The notes below the pieces were generated by a model. It saw nothing but the letters and a program-made list of their open reading frames with translations. It made no database searches and had not been told where the DNA came from. Both the position numbers and the translations under genes were made by a program. From NCBI GenBank assembly GCA_024690885.1, contig JAILOI010000060.1:1-64000 (forward strand): a DNA stretch of 64,000 bases. The letters are read 5' to 3'. Each line of letters starts with the position of its first letter. Within the stretch, counting starts at the first letter, position 1. Below, one piece after another: positions 8,147 through 17,116 of the stretch. This DNA comes from Lachnospiraceae bacterium (GTDB lineage Bacteria; Bacillota; Clostridia; Lachnospirales; Lachnospiraceae).

Positions 8147-10282
8147 GTGAAAGACAAGATTTTTAGTGTTTTGCAGCGAATTGGACGAAGCTTCATGCTT
8201 CCAATCGCACTTCTTCCAGTAGCTGGTTTGCTTCTGGGAATTGGTGGATCATTCACCAATACTACAATGTTGGAGACCTATCATTTATTAGGTGTTATGG
8301 GACCGGGAACCGTATGGAACGCTCTCTTCACCGTAATGAGCCAGGCTGGTGACATTGTATTCGGTAACTTACCGGTTATCTTCGCCATGGGTGTTGCAAT
8401 CGGTATGGCTAACAAGGAGAAGGAAGTTGCTGCTCTTGCAGCTGCTATCGCATTCTTCATCATGCACGCTTCCATCAGCGCTATGATTACTATTCATGGT
8501 GGTGCTGATCAGATGTTAAGCGGTGCTGTTGCTTCTGTTTGTGGTATTCAGTCCCTGCAGATGGGTGTATTCGGTGGTATCATCGTAGGTCTTGGTGTTG
8601 CTGCATTGCACAACAAGTTCTACAAGATTCAGTTACCTAGAGTACTTTCCTTCTTCGGTGGTACTCGTTTCGTGCCGATTATCTCCGCTTTGGTTTATAC
8701 CTTCGTCGGAATCTTGATGTTCTTCGTATGGCCACCAGTACAGGCTGGTATCTATCACGTAGGTGACATCGTATTACAGTCCGGTTACGCTGGAACATGG
8801 GTATACGGTTTGATGGAGCGTTTGTTAATCCCATTCGGTCTTCACCATGTATTCTATCTTCCATTCTGGCAGACCGCTGTTGGTGGTACTTTGGAAGTTG
8901 CCGGCGAAACCATCGAAGGTGCACAGAACATCTTCTTTGCTCAGTTGGCTGATCCTACAGTTGAGCACTTTGCTGTATCCGCTACCCGTTTCATGTCCGG
9001 TAAGTTCCCGCTCATGATCTTCGGTCTTCCGGGAGCAGCTCTTGCTATGTATCGTTGTGCTCGTCCTGAGAAGCGTAAGGTCGTTGGTGGTCTTCTTCTC
9101 TCCGCAGCTTTAACTTCTATGTTGACCGGTATTACTGAGCCGATCGAGTTTACATTCTTATTCGTAGCTCCTGCTCTGTATGGTCTTCACTGCGTATTCG
9201 CAGGTGCTGCATACATGTTCATGCATATGTGTGGCGTTGGTGTTGGTATGACTTTCTCCGGCGGATTAATCGATTTATTCTTGTTCGGTATCCTTCAGGG
9301 AAATGCAAAGACCAGCTGGATTTATGTAGTTATTGTTGGTATTGGATATTTTGTTGTATACTATTTGTTGTTCTCTTTCTTGATCAAGAAGTTCAACTTA
9401 AAGACTCCTGGTCGTGAAGATGACGATGAAGAAACCAAGCTCTACACCAGAGCTGATTACAACGCTAAGGGACAGAACCTCTCTGAAGAGGATGCTGTAT
9501 CCGATCAGATCATGAAGGGTCTCGGCGGTAAGAAGAACATCACTTCTGTTGACTGCTGTGCAACCAGACTTCGTGTCAGCGTTGAGAATGCAGACCTTGT
9601 TAACGATGGTATGTTGAAGGCTACCGGTGCTTCCGGAGTTGTTCACAAGGGACAGGGCGTTCAGATTATTTATGGACCTCATGTAACTATCATCAAGTCT
9701 AACTTGGAAGATTACTTGGACAAGGCTCCAAACACCCTCTATGATGCAAACAACACAGTTGTTGCTGCAGCTGCTGAGGAAACTAAGGCGGTTGATAAGT
9801 CCGCTATGAAGGTTGTTAAGACCGCTGTTGTATATAGCCCGGTTGATGGTACTTGTGATGATATCTCTGCTACACCGGACGAAGCATTCGCTAGCCGTAT
9901 GATGGGCGACGGTGCTGTTGTAACTCCTGAGACCGGCGTAATTTACGCTCCTGCTGATGGTGAAGTTGGTTTCGTATTCGACACCAAGCATGCCATTGGT
10001 TTCAACACCGAGGATGGTGTAAGCTTATTACTTCACATCGGAATTGATACCGTTAAGTTGAATGGTCAGGGATTCGAAGTATTAGTTGAGAACGGCCAGA
10101 AGGTTAAGAAGGGTGACGCTTTAATGAAGGTTGATTTAGATTACTTAAAGTCTAACGCTCCTTCCGTTGCATCTCCTGTTCTTTGCACCGATATGGACGA
10201 AGATAAGATTAACATTCGCCTTGTAAAAGCAGGCGCAATCAAGGCTGGAGAGCCTTTGTTTGAGGTAGACTTTTTAGCGTAA
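8147..10282 (+). CDS. ptsG: PTS transporter subunit IICBA, glucose family
   Basis: 711 aa; EIIC membrane domain, EIIB (DCCATRLRVSVENADLV), EIIA (LLLHIGIDTVKLNGQGFEVLVENGQKVKKGD). Confidence 0.92.
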   Translation: MKDKIFSVLQRIGRSFMLPIALLPVAGLLLGIGGSFTNTTMLETYHLLGVMGPGTVWNALFTVMSQAGDIVFGNLPVIFAMGVAIGMANKEKEVAALAAAIAFFIMHASISAMITIHGGADQMLSGAVASVCGIQSLQMGVFGGIIVGLGVAALHNKFYKIQLPRVLSFFGGTRFVPIISALVYTFVGILMFFVWPPVQAGIYHVGDIVLQSGYAGTWVYGLMERLLIPFGLHHVFYLPFWQTAVGGTLEVAGETIEGAQNIFFAQLADPTVEHFAVSATRFMSGKFPLMIFGLPGAALAMYRCARPEKRKVVGGLLLSAALTSMLTGITEPIEFTFLFVAPALYGLHCVFAGAAYMFMHMCGVGVGMTFSGGLIDLFLFGILQGNAKTSWIYVVIVGIGYFVVYYLLFSFLIKKFNLKTPGREDDDEETKLYTRADYNAKGQNLSEEDAVSDQIMKGLGGKKNITSVDCCATRLRVSVENADLVNDGMLKATGASGVVHKGQGVQIIYGPHVTIIKSNLEDYLDKAPNTLYDANNTVVAAAAEETKAVDKSAMKVVKTAVVYSPVDGTCDDISATPDEAFASRMMGDGAVVTPETGVIYAPADGEVGFVFDTKHAIGFNTEDGVSLLLHIGIDTVKLNGQGFEVLVENGQKVKKGDALMKVDLDYLKSNAPSVASPVLCTDMDEDKINIRLVKAGAIKAGEPLFEVDFLA

Positions 10283-10303
10283 ACCTCATTGGAGTGGATG
10301 GTT

Positions 10304-11140
10304 ATGTATAAGATTAAAAAAGTTCTAAATCATAATTCGGTGATAGCAGTTGATACCGATGCGTTGGTTGAATATTTGATCATGGGCAAAGGTGTAGGCT
10401 TCGGAATGAAGCCTACACAGGAGCTGGTAATTACACCGGATTCCAAAATCTTTTCCCTGGCAGAATCATCCGAACGAGGTAATGCGAAAGAAATCGTAAA
10501 GCATGTTGATCCTGTGTTCTTAGAAATTGCGGAAGCAGTGCTTCAACATGCGGAAACGATTTTCGATGTTGTTGATCATAATATCGTTTTTCCTATGGCA
10601 GATCACCTTGAATATGCTGCCAAGCGTATTGCAGATCGTGAGCAGATTTCCAATCCGTTGTTAAACGATATTAAGATATTGTTCCATGCGGAATATAAAA
10701 CCGCTGAGATTGTAAGACCTTTGCTCAAAGAGAAATTGAATCTCGACATCTCCGATGACGAAATCGGCTATGTCGCATTGCATATACATTCTGCGACTTC
10801 TTCTGACAAGATTTCGCAATCCATCGAAACAGCTCAGGCCGTTCGAAATTGCATCTCTAAGATTGAAGAGATTACGCAGAAAACCATATCCGTTGATTCC
10901 CTTTCATACAATCGTATGATGAATCACATTCGATATATGGTTGCCCGCATTCAAAAATCTGAGCCCCTAAAATTAGATATGAATGATTATGTTTTAAACG
11001 CTTTTCCACAATCCTTTGAGATTGCCAAATCCATCTGCGAGGAATTGAGCAATAGCATTGGATCCCCTTTTGACCAATTGGAAATCGGCTATCTTGCAAT
11101 GCACATCGAGCGTGTCAAAGCAGATGTTATGGACGTATAA
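10304..11140 (+). CDS. BglG/LicT-family transcription antiterminator (CAT-RBD + two PRDs)
   Basis: MYKIKKVLNHNSVIAVD...GKGVGFG RNA-binding domain; two PRDs with conserved His (FHAEYKTAE, YVALHIHSA, YLAMHIERV). Confidence 0.92.
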   Translation: MYKIKKVLNHNSVIAVDTDALVEYLIMGKGVGFGMKPTQELVITPDSKIFSLAESSERGNAKEIVKHVDPVFLEIAEAVLQHAETIFDVVDHNIVFPMADHLEYAAKRIADREQISNPLLNDIKILFHAEYKTAEIVRPLLKEKLNLDISDDEIGYVALHIHSATSSDKISQSIETAQAVRNCISKIEEITQKTISVDSLSYNRMMNHIRYMVARIQKSEPLKLDMNDYVLNAFPQSFEIAKSICEELSNSIGSPFDQLEIGYLAMHIERVKADVMDV

Positions 11141-11168
11141 AAGAGGACCTTACGGTCCTCTTTTTTTA
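11141..11168. terminator. Bidirectional intrinsic terminator between convergent genes
   Basis: AAGAGGACCTTACGGTCCTCTTTTTTT. Confidence 0.85.
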
Positions 11169-11843
11169 TTAACAGCATGGTACACATGCATCACATTCAT
11201 CGTAATTCCAGCGGTATCCAATGCCCCAGATGGTTTCGATTGGATTCACCGCTACTTCTTTGCACTTCTTTCGAATGGAATAGATATATTCCGTTATGGT
11301 TTGAATCTGTGTATCCTTTTCCAAATCGTAGATGTATTCATAGATATGATCCTTGGTAAAGGTCCTCTCCGCATTCTTCGCCAGGGTCTTACAGATTCGA
11401 TATTCATTCTTGGTTAGATAGATCCATCGATTATTGATGTATACCTTCAGTTCCTGGTTACTAAACAGTACCCCATTATAATTTTCCACCTGCGCTTGTT
11501 TCTTGCGCAGCAAACACTTTACTTTTACCATCAGCTCTCTGCTTCGAAGAGGCAGGAAAATGTAGTCATGCACTCCGGCATCCGCACACTCCTGCAGTTG
11601 CTCCACAACCTCGTCCCGAACGATGGCAATCACCTTGCATTCAAAGGTATTGATTAAATCCTTGAAATACAAATCTGCACCATCCTCCGGAATCTCAGAT
11701 AGAATCAAATCACAGGCTTCCTTTTTTATCAGTGCGTAATCATAATCACGGACAACTTCTACGTCGTATCCTTCCGGAATTAACACCTTGCTTACTTCTG
11801 CCTCAAATTCTAGTTCTTCCCCAATGATAAAAATTTTCTCCAT
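11169..11843 (-). CDS. OmpR-family DNA-binding protein with degenerate (pseudo-)receiver and Cys-rich C-terminal tail
   Basis: C-terminal winged helix (YLTKNEYRICKTLAKN...ETIWGIGYRWN) but receiver lacks the canonical residues; tail DECDACVPCC; last gene after lanFEG-lipoprotein. Confidence 0.85.
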   Translation of the reverse strand: MEKIFIIGEELEFEAEVSKVLIPEGYDVEVVRDYDYALIKKEACDLILSEIPEDGADLYFKDLINTFECKVIAIVRDEVVEQLQECADAGVHDYIFLPLRSRELMVKVKCLLRKKQAQVENYNGVLFSNQELKVYINNRWIYLTKNEYRICKTLAKNAERTFTKDHIYEYIYDLEKDTQIQTITEYIYSIRKKCKEVAVNPIETIWGIGYRWNYDECDACVPCC

Positions 11844-11851
11844 GTAGTCTC

Positions 11852-12556
11852 CTATTCTTTGCTCGTAGCCACAAAATAATGATTGTTCATGACAACAACA
11901 ATTGCATCATCGCGGTCGTTCAAAGAATAGATTCCTTCATACATTCTCTGTTCCCTAGGCGCTATTTCGTCTGTCTCAGACATCACGATTTCACCCAATT
12001 CATCCTGTGGTATGACGGTTTTGGTATCCGTATTCACCACATAGCTCATGCCGATGAATGCAATCATGTTTCCGAGCTGCGCTTGCTCTACCTCCTCTCC
12101 GGATAGCAGGTAGCAGCGGTCGCCGACGTACACCTCATCCATATTCCCTTCATTCACTCTCGCTCCCCCGCCTGCTGCCGTATCTTGAGCGGCCTGGGAA
12201 ACATTGGATGGATTTAATGGTAGATCTGTGTCCGTCAAAGCGTCCTTACGCTTCGCTCTGTAGTTTACACCATTAACCATAACAGAGACCTCCCCGTCTA
12301 TACCGGAATTGACGGAACTAACATATAAATTGCCGGAAAATGCATCGACGCGACCGATCCATGCACCTAACTCCGAATTTTCTACCGTTTGTTCCAGGAC
12401 CACATATTCCGTGGTTCCATCCGACACCGTGATGGTATCCGCCACCTCTGCGGTGTAGTCTGCAACGTCCTCATAGTCCGCCGCCGCATCCCGTACACCG
12501 CATCCCATAAGGCTTGCAGCCACCAGGATGCCGGCCAATAATACGCGCATCTTCAT
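11852..12556 (-). CDS. Lipoprotein, candidate lantibiotic immunity protein (LanI-like); start re-assigned to MKMRVLLAG
   Basis: Signal peptide with lipobox LMGC; start overlaps lanG stop (TAATG); position after lanFEG. Confidence 0.65.
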   Translation of the reverse strand: MKMRVLLAGILVAASLMGCGVRDAAADYEDVADYTAEVADTITVSDGTTEYVVLEQTVENSELGAWIGRVDAFSGNLYVSSVNSGIDGEVSVMVNGVNYRAKRKDALTDTDLPLNPSNVSQAAQDTAAGGGARVNEGNMDEVYVGDRCYLLSGEEVEQAQLGNMIAFIGMSYVVNTDTKTVIPQDELGEIVMSETDEIAPREQRMYEGIYSLNDRDDAIVVVMNNHYFVATSKE

Positions 12557-13251
12557 TACTTCTTTCTTCCTTCCCAACGACAAAACCATGCACAAAACAG
12601 TGCCATAGCAATCACAATCAATCCAACGCAACTACCCCAGAATGGAAGTTGTCCACCCCATGCCTGATTCATAACGTCACTTTTCCACTCCATCGGCCAA
12701 GCCGTCGGCAGATATTTCCAGATACCAACGATGGTGATATTACTGTACATCACGCTCTGCAATAACTCTAAGATTGCAAAAAACATGGATAAGGCAACGC
12801 CAAACTTTAAGTTCAACCAGAGATGGAAGGTCACACCTAACATGGATAGCAACGCTTCTCCCAGGATAAACAGCAGCACCTGCTTGCCACAAACCATCAT
12901 ACCAACCTGTAGGCCAACCAATCCGAAGGTTAATAACAGACGGATGCTTTCCATACTCCAAACCATAAAAGCCAGGGTCAAAAACTGGGTAATTCTTCTC
13001 TTGACGGAAAGCAGCTGATACATATTCGCCATCTGTTCTTCCGGGTTGATAATGAAGAATACGGTCAGTGCGTGCAGCAATGGCAAAAATGTGCCATATA
13101 TCTCAAAAAGCAATTGTAATCGCTCCTCCACCGGTTTGTAGTTGTATAACACGTTATACAGAAGAAACATGCCGATCAAACCAACGGTGGATAGGAATAA
13201 GTACCACGCAAACGGGGTGCGTTTCATTTTAATCAACTGTGCTTGAATCAT
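12556..13251 (-). CDS. Lantibiotic immunity ABC transporter permease, LanG-type
   Basis: Six-TM permease; follows lanE with one-base overlap. Confidence 0.82.
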   Translation of the reverse strand: MIQAQLIKMKRTPFAWYLFLSTVGLIGMFLLYNVLYNYKPVEERLQLLFEIYGTFLPLLHALTVFFIINPEEQMANMYQLLSVKRRITQFLTLAFMVWSMESIRLLLTFGLVGLQVGMMVCGKQVLLFILGEALLSMLGVTFHLWLNLKFGVALSMFFAILELLQSVMYSNITIVGIWKYLPTAWPMEWKSDVMNQAWGGQLPFWGSCVGLIVIAMALFCAWFCRWEGRKK

Positions 13252-13988
13252 TACTTTCTCACCTTCTTTTCACGGAATCCACGCTCATATAACTTCGACT
13301 CCCAAATAGATAATGCCAAAAATACAATGAGTGATAATACCAATGCCAGAATTACGGTCAGGTTCCATCCCTGTGGAGCGATTAAATCACCGCTGATCTT
13401 CACGCCAGCCAATGCTTCAATTGCCTTCGGGCCGTAGCAATATGGACATACCACCCACAGTGGGGTATCTGCTAAAAATGGAGGAAGCAATAAGTTCAAC
13501 ATCACCTGTACGCCCAGTAGAATGTACGCATTGAAAAAGCGACTTAACAACATGCATGCCGGCAGCATCCATAATCCACAGAGAAACAGCACCAGATATG
13601 CCAATACATTGGTTGTTAAAGGGAAGGAAATATATCCAAGGAACATCACTGCAACAACGGATACCACCGCCATCACCGCATATACCGCCAATAACTTGAT
13701 TGCCAAGGCAACAATGCCAGCGTTACGGAACCGATACAAGTCGATGGGGTAGGTATAAAGCATCTTATCATTGCCGGACTTCTTGTTCTGGCGTTCATGC
13801 TCGGAACAAAACAGCGCTGCAAGTGCCGGTGCCATAAAAGTACTCCACCAATACAGACTAAAACTCTCCAAATTATAAAATCCTGCAATCAACATACAAA
13901 GTAACAGGTTAATAATCGGTGCTACCACAACAAAGTAGGATACGATGGTTCTTCTGGTTTTGATTGATTCTGCAATTACATAATTCAT
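13251..13988 (-). CDS. Lantibiotic immunity ABC transporter permease, LanE-type
   Basis: Six-TM permease following the ATPase; translational overlap. Confidence 0.82.
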   Translation of the reverse strand: MNYVIAESIKTRRTIVSYFVVVAPIINLLLCMLIAGFYNLESFSLYWWSTFMAPALAALFCSEHERQNKKSGNDKMLYTYPIDLYRFRNAGIVALAIKLLAVYAVMAVVSVVAVMFLGYISFPLTTNVLAYLVLFLCGLWMLPACMLLSRFFNAYILLGVQVMLNLLLPPFLADTPLWVVCPYCYGPKAIEALAGVKISGDLIAPQGWNLTVILALVLSLIVFLALSIWESKLYERGFREKKVRK

Positions 13989-14680
13989 CCTGCTAACCTC
14001 CGATTCTTGGTGTGCTCCATGAAGATGGCGTTCAAATCATCCTCCGGTGTAATCATTCCCTGATATACCACATGTCCTTCTGAAATAATTCCCACCGCAT
14101 CTGCAATCATCTGTACTTCACTTAAGATGTGGCTGGACATAATAATGGAAATTCCCTGCTTGGAAAATCCCTTCAACAGTTCTCGCAGCTCCTCAATTCC
14201 GTATGGATCCAATCCATTGGTTGGCTCATCTAAGATGAGAAGCTTCGGATCGTTTAAGAGGGCCAGGGCAATTCCAAGTCTCTGCTTCATGCCCAGGGAA
14301 AAATCTCCTGCCTTCTTCCGTCCGGTTTTCGCAATTCCGGTAATCTCCAACTTCTCTTCAATCTTATTCTTCGATACACCAAGAAGCTTTGCTTTCACCA
14401 GCATGTTCTCATATGCGGTTAAGTTCGGATAAATCGGTGGCATCTCAATCAGTGCGCCAATATCGGAAAGTGCATTTCTTGTCCAAGGCTTTTCATTGAA
14501 ATAAATTGTTCCGCTTGTTGGCGTTGCAATACCGGTTACCATCTTTAGGATGGTGGATTTTCCGGCACCGTTAGGTCCAAGCAATCCGTAAATCTTTCCT
14601 TCCGGAATCTCCAGGTTGACATCTTCTACTGCGGTAAATCCGCGAAACTTTTTGGTTAAATCTTCTGTTCTTAAAATCAT
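13985..14680 (-). CDS. Lantibiotic immunity ABC transporter ATPase, LanF-type (BcrA-like); start at MILRTEDLTKKF
   Basis: GLLGPNGAGKST, LGMKQRLGIALALLNDPKLLILDEPTNGLDP. Confidence 0.9.
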   Translation of the reverse strand: MILRTEDLTKKFRGFTAVEDVNLEIPEGKIYGLLGPNGAGKSTILKMVTGIATPTSGTIYFNEKPWTRNALSDIGALIEMPPIYPNLTAYENMLVKAKLLGVSKNKIEEKLEITGIAKTGRKKAGDFSLGMKQRLGIALALLNDPKLLILDEPTNGLDPYGIEELRELLKGFSKQGISIIMSSHILSEVQMIADAVGIISEGHVVYQGMITPEDDLNAIFMEHTKNRRLAG

Positions 14681-14822
14681 AGGTATCTCCTCCTTATCTA
14701 CTTCTATATTAGAATCCAATTTTTAAGATTTTATAAAGATTTCAAAAGATTTTTTATTTTCGTTAAAAAAACAATAGCAATCAATTATCAAGAAAGTATA
14801 AATTTTCTCAGGCACAAGAAAA

Positions 14823-14847
14823 ATCCCGCACCTTTTGGGTGCGGGAT
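14823..14847 (-). terminator. Terminator after the lanA genes, before lanF
   Basis: Minus strand ATCCCGCACCCAAAAGGTGCGGGATTTTT. Confidence 0.85.
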
Positions 14848-14871
14848 CGTGTATTGGTTCACATTCGAATC

Positions 14872-15048
14872 TTACAACTCAATGGTAACACCACAGTTGC
14901 AGGTTGCAGTCTGGTTGTTGCATCCCTGTAAACATCCGGTAATGCATCCGGGTGTGCAAAGAAACTTGCTGGTAATCTGTACGTCTGCTCTCTTAGCGTC
15001 GTCCTTAGAAGCTGTTACATCCAAATTGAAATCATTCATCTTTTCCAT
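14872..15048 (-). CDS. Nisin-family lantibiotic precursor, lanA1 (58 aa; absent from the ORF track)
   Basis: MEKMNDFNLDVTASKDDAKRADVQ|ITSKFLCTPGCITGCLQGCNNQTATCNCGVTIEL; FNLD box; SD AAAAGGAG upstream. Confidence 0.93.
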   Translation of the reverse strand: MEKMNDFNLDVTASKDDAKRADVQITSKFLCTPGCITGCLQGCNNQTATCNCGVTIEL

Positions 15049-15227
15049 TTTTAATATCTCCTTTTGTATTCACGACGATCTCGTGATTCTTCTTGTTTTT
15101 GTTACTTTCTTTCAAGTAATAGCTAAAGGCTATGATATCGAAACGAATATCACTATCATATGCCATGGTTCTTATCTCTTTTTGCCTGCTTACGATTCAA
15201 ATGCAGGCGTTCGATCTACAAGATCAA

Positions 15228-15407
15228 TTATTTTGCCTCGATTGTTACAGAGCAGTTGCAAGAAGCGGTCTTGTTGTTGCATCCCATTAACCAACCGGTT
15301 ACACATCCAGGTGTGCAAAGGAACTTGCTGGTGATCTGTACATCAGCCTTCTTGCTGTCATCCTTAGAAGCAGTTACATCAAGGTTAAAATCGTTAAAGT
15401 TTGTCAT
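15228..15407 (-). CDS. Nisin-family lantibiotic precursor, lanA2; start at MTNFNDFNLD
   Basis: MTNFNDFNLDVTASKDDSKKADVQ|ITSKFLCTPGCVTGWLMGCNNKTASCNCSVTIEAK; GGAG SD before ATG. Confidence 0.95.
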   Translation of the reverse strand: MTNFNDFNLDVTASKDDSKKADVQITSKFLCTPGCVTGWLMGCNNKTASCNCSVTIEAK

Positions 15408-15475
15408 AATTCTTATCTCCTTTTTTCTTGCGGTTTCCAACACATGGGTGTTGATTTGCTTGTTTTTTTAATAAA

Positions 15476-15655
15476 TTACTTTACATCAATTGTTACAGAA
15501 CAGTTGCATGAAGCAGATGAACCATTGCATCCCATCAACCAACCGGTTACACATCCAGGTGTGCAAAGGAACTTGCTGGTGATCTGTGCATCAGCCTTCT
15601 TCGCATCATCCTTAGAAGCGGTAACATCCAATGTGAAATCATCGAAGTTTGCCAT
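15476..15655 (-). CDS. Nisin-family lantibiotic precursor, lanA3; start at MANFDDFTLD
   Basis: MANFDDFTLDVTASKDDAKKADAQ|ITSKFLCTPGCVTGWLMGCNGSSASCNCSVTIDVK. Confidence 0.95.
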   Translation of the reverse strand: MANFDDFTLDVTASKDDAKKADAQITSKFLCTPGCVTGWLMGCNGSSASCNCSVTIDVK

Positions 15656-15713
15656 CGTATTTGCTCTCCTTTCTCTTGTTTTCCTGTCGACAAGAGAAAT
15701 ATACCAAGCATTT

Positions 15714-15729
15714 ATCAAGAAAAAATCAA
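15714..15729 (-). promoter_or_regulatory. spa-box-like LanR site upstream of lanA3 (TTGAT-N6-TTGAT)
   Basis: Minus strand TTGATTTTTTCTTGAT, 10 nt upstream of TATATT (-10). Confidence 0.75.
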
Positions 15730-15739
15730 GAACCAAAAC

Positions 15740-17116
15740 TTATTTTAAAATTAATTTTATTTGTGCTCCGCCCTCATTTCTGTTGGCAATCAAAAGCTGT
15801 CCATGGTGCAGTTTTGCGGTGTTTTGTGCCATATATAAACCGATGCCGTAATGCTTCTTACTGCTTCGACTACTCTCTCCCATCTTAAAAAGTTCCACGC
15901 CGGAATGAAGCATCTCCTGAGAAAATCCGGGTCCCTGATCTTCTACCGTTACTGTCACTATTCCATCCGCGGCATGGGCATGCAGCGCTACAGTGCCACC
16001 CTCCGGGCTATAGTCGATTGCATTGGATAATAAGTTTAGAATTGCTCGCTCCACGCGATTGCGATCCCCCAGATAGTTCGTATCCATAAAATGATAATCG
16101 GTTCGAATTGCCACCTTCTTCTGTTCTCCAATAAGGCGCGCCTTGCTTTCGATTCCATCAAAGAAAGAGGCTAACTCGATAGATGTTTTCATCAGCTCCA
16201 CCTCACCGGTATTCTTGGCCATATCCACCAGAATTCCAATGTAATCCTCGCTGTGTTTCACCTCGCCGATTGCCACATCAATCATCTGCTTTTGATCTTC
16301 GCTCACCCCGGTTTCCGCCAGCAAATCCAGATTTCCTAAAATCACGGTCAACGGTGTTTTTAAGTCATGGGCCAGGGCCGCAATCTGGGCCCGGCGATTC
16401 CGTTGTGCCTGCCACTCTCTTTCCAGAGAATCCGACAGTTCCTGCTTCATCTTAAGGAAGGAATCTGAAACACGGGCCACCTCGGATACGGTTGCAGGTG
16501 GAAGTTCCACCTCCAAATTATCCAGGGAAATCCGTTCTGCTGCCGCTCCCAGAGGCTTTAATTCTCCCTGGAAAAAGCGTTCCAATCGACGTACATTACC
16601 GATGACCACAAGAAGAATCATCAGAAACGCAAAAAAGCCCATGGCATACGCCGGGCATAAAAAGTACCGATTCAAATAGGTGGATGCGTAGAAGGAACGC
16701 ACATAATATTCTAAATACAAGGTTCCGTCAGAAAACTCCTGCTGTAGCCAGCCACTGCGACCAACCAGCAGTCCCTCCTTCGGTTTCGGATTGATGGTCT
16801 CCCCGATTTTGTTGGGATGATTCGATGCAATCACCGCACCGCTTTCATCCACCAGATAGTAGTTCACATAATCCTGAATGTTTTCTACCACATCCGATGC
16901 CCGGTCCACCGCTTCCAGCTCTTGCATCACATTCTTCGCATACTGCTCCGAAAAATTTGCCGGCAAAATCCAGCCGAAATACAAGCCCAAGGTGAAGATT
17001 CCAACCAACAACAAACCGCCGGCAACCATTTCGGCCCCGACGCGTAAAATAAATTCCGTAAAAATACGGCGTAATGTTTTCTCTTTTTTTAGTTCCATTT
17101 GTATCCGGTCCCCCAT
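15740..17116 (-). CDS. Sensor histidine kinase, LanK-type
   Basis: Two TM helices; H-box ALAHDLKTPLTVILGNLDLLAET; N and G boxes NLLSNAIDYSPEGG, VEDQGPGFS; adjacent to LanR. Confidence 0.9.
   Translation of the reverse strand: MGDRIQMELKKEKTLRRIFTEFILRVGAEMVAGGLLLVGIFTLGLYFGWILPANFSEQYAKNVMQELEAVDRASDVVENIQDYVNYYLVDESGAVIASNHPNKIGETINPKPKEGLLVGRSGWLQQEFSDGTLYLEYYVRSFYASTYLNRYFLCPAYAMGFFAFLMILLVVIGNVRRLERFFQGELKPLGAAAERISLDNLEVELPPATVSEVARVSDSFLKMKQELSDSLEREWQAQRNRRAQIAALAHDLKTPLTVILGNLDLLAETGVSEDQKQMIDVAIGEVKHSEDYIGILVDMAKNTGEVELMKTSIELASFFDGIESKARLIGEQKKVAIRTDYHFMDTNYLGDRNRVERAILNLLSNAIDYSPEGGTVALHAHAADGIVTVTVEDQGPGFSQEMLHSGVELFKMGESSRSSKKHYGIGLYMAQNTAKLHHGQLLIANRNEGGAQIKLILK

Noticed and set aside
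9398-9991. 197-aa minus-strand ORF opposite ptsG
   Set aside because: Antisense to the strongly supported EIIB/EIIA coding region; no family motif.
14849-15851. Plus-strand ORFs of 161, 103 and 135 aa with repeated PVTHPGVQRNLLVIC segments
   Set aside because: These are antisense translations of the three lanA genes; the repetition reflects lanA duplication.
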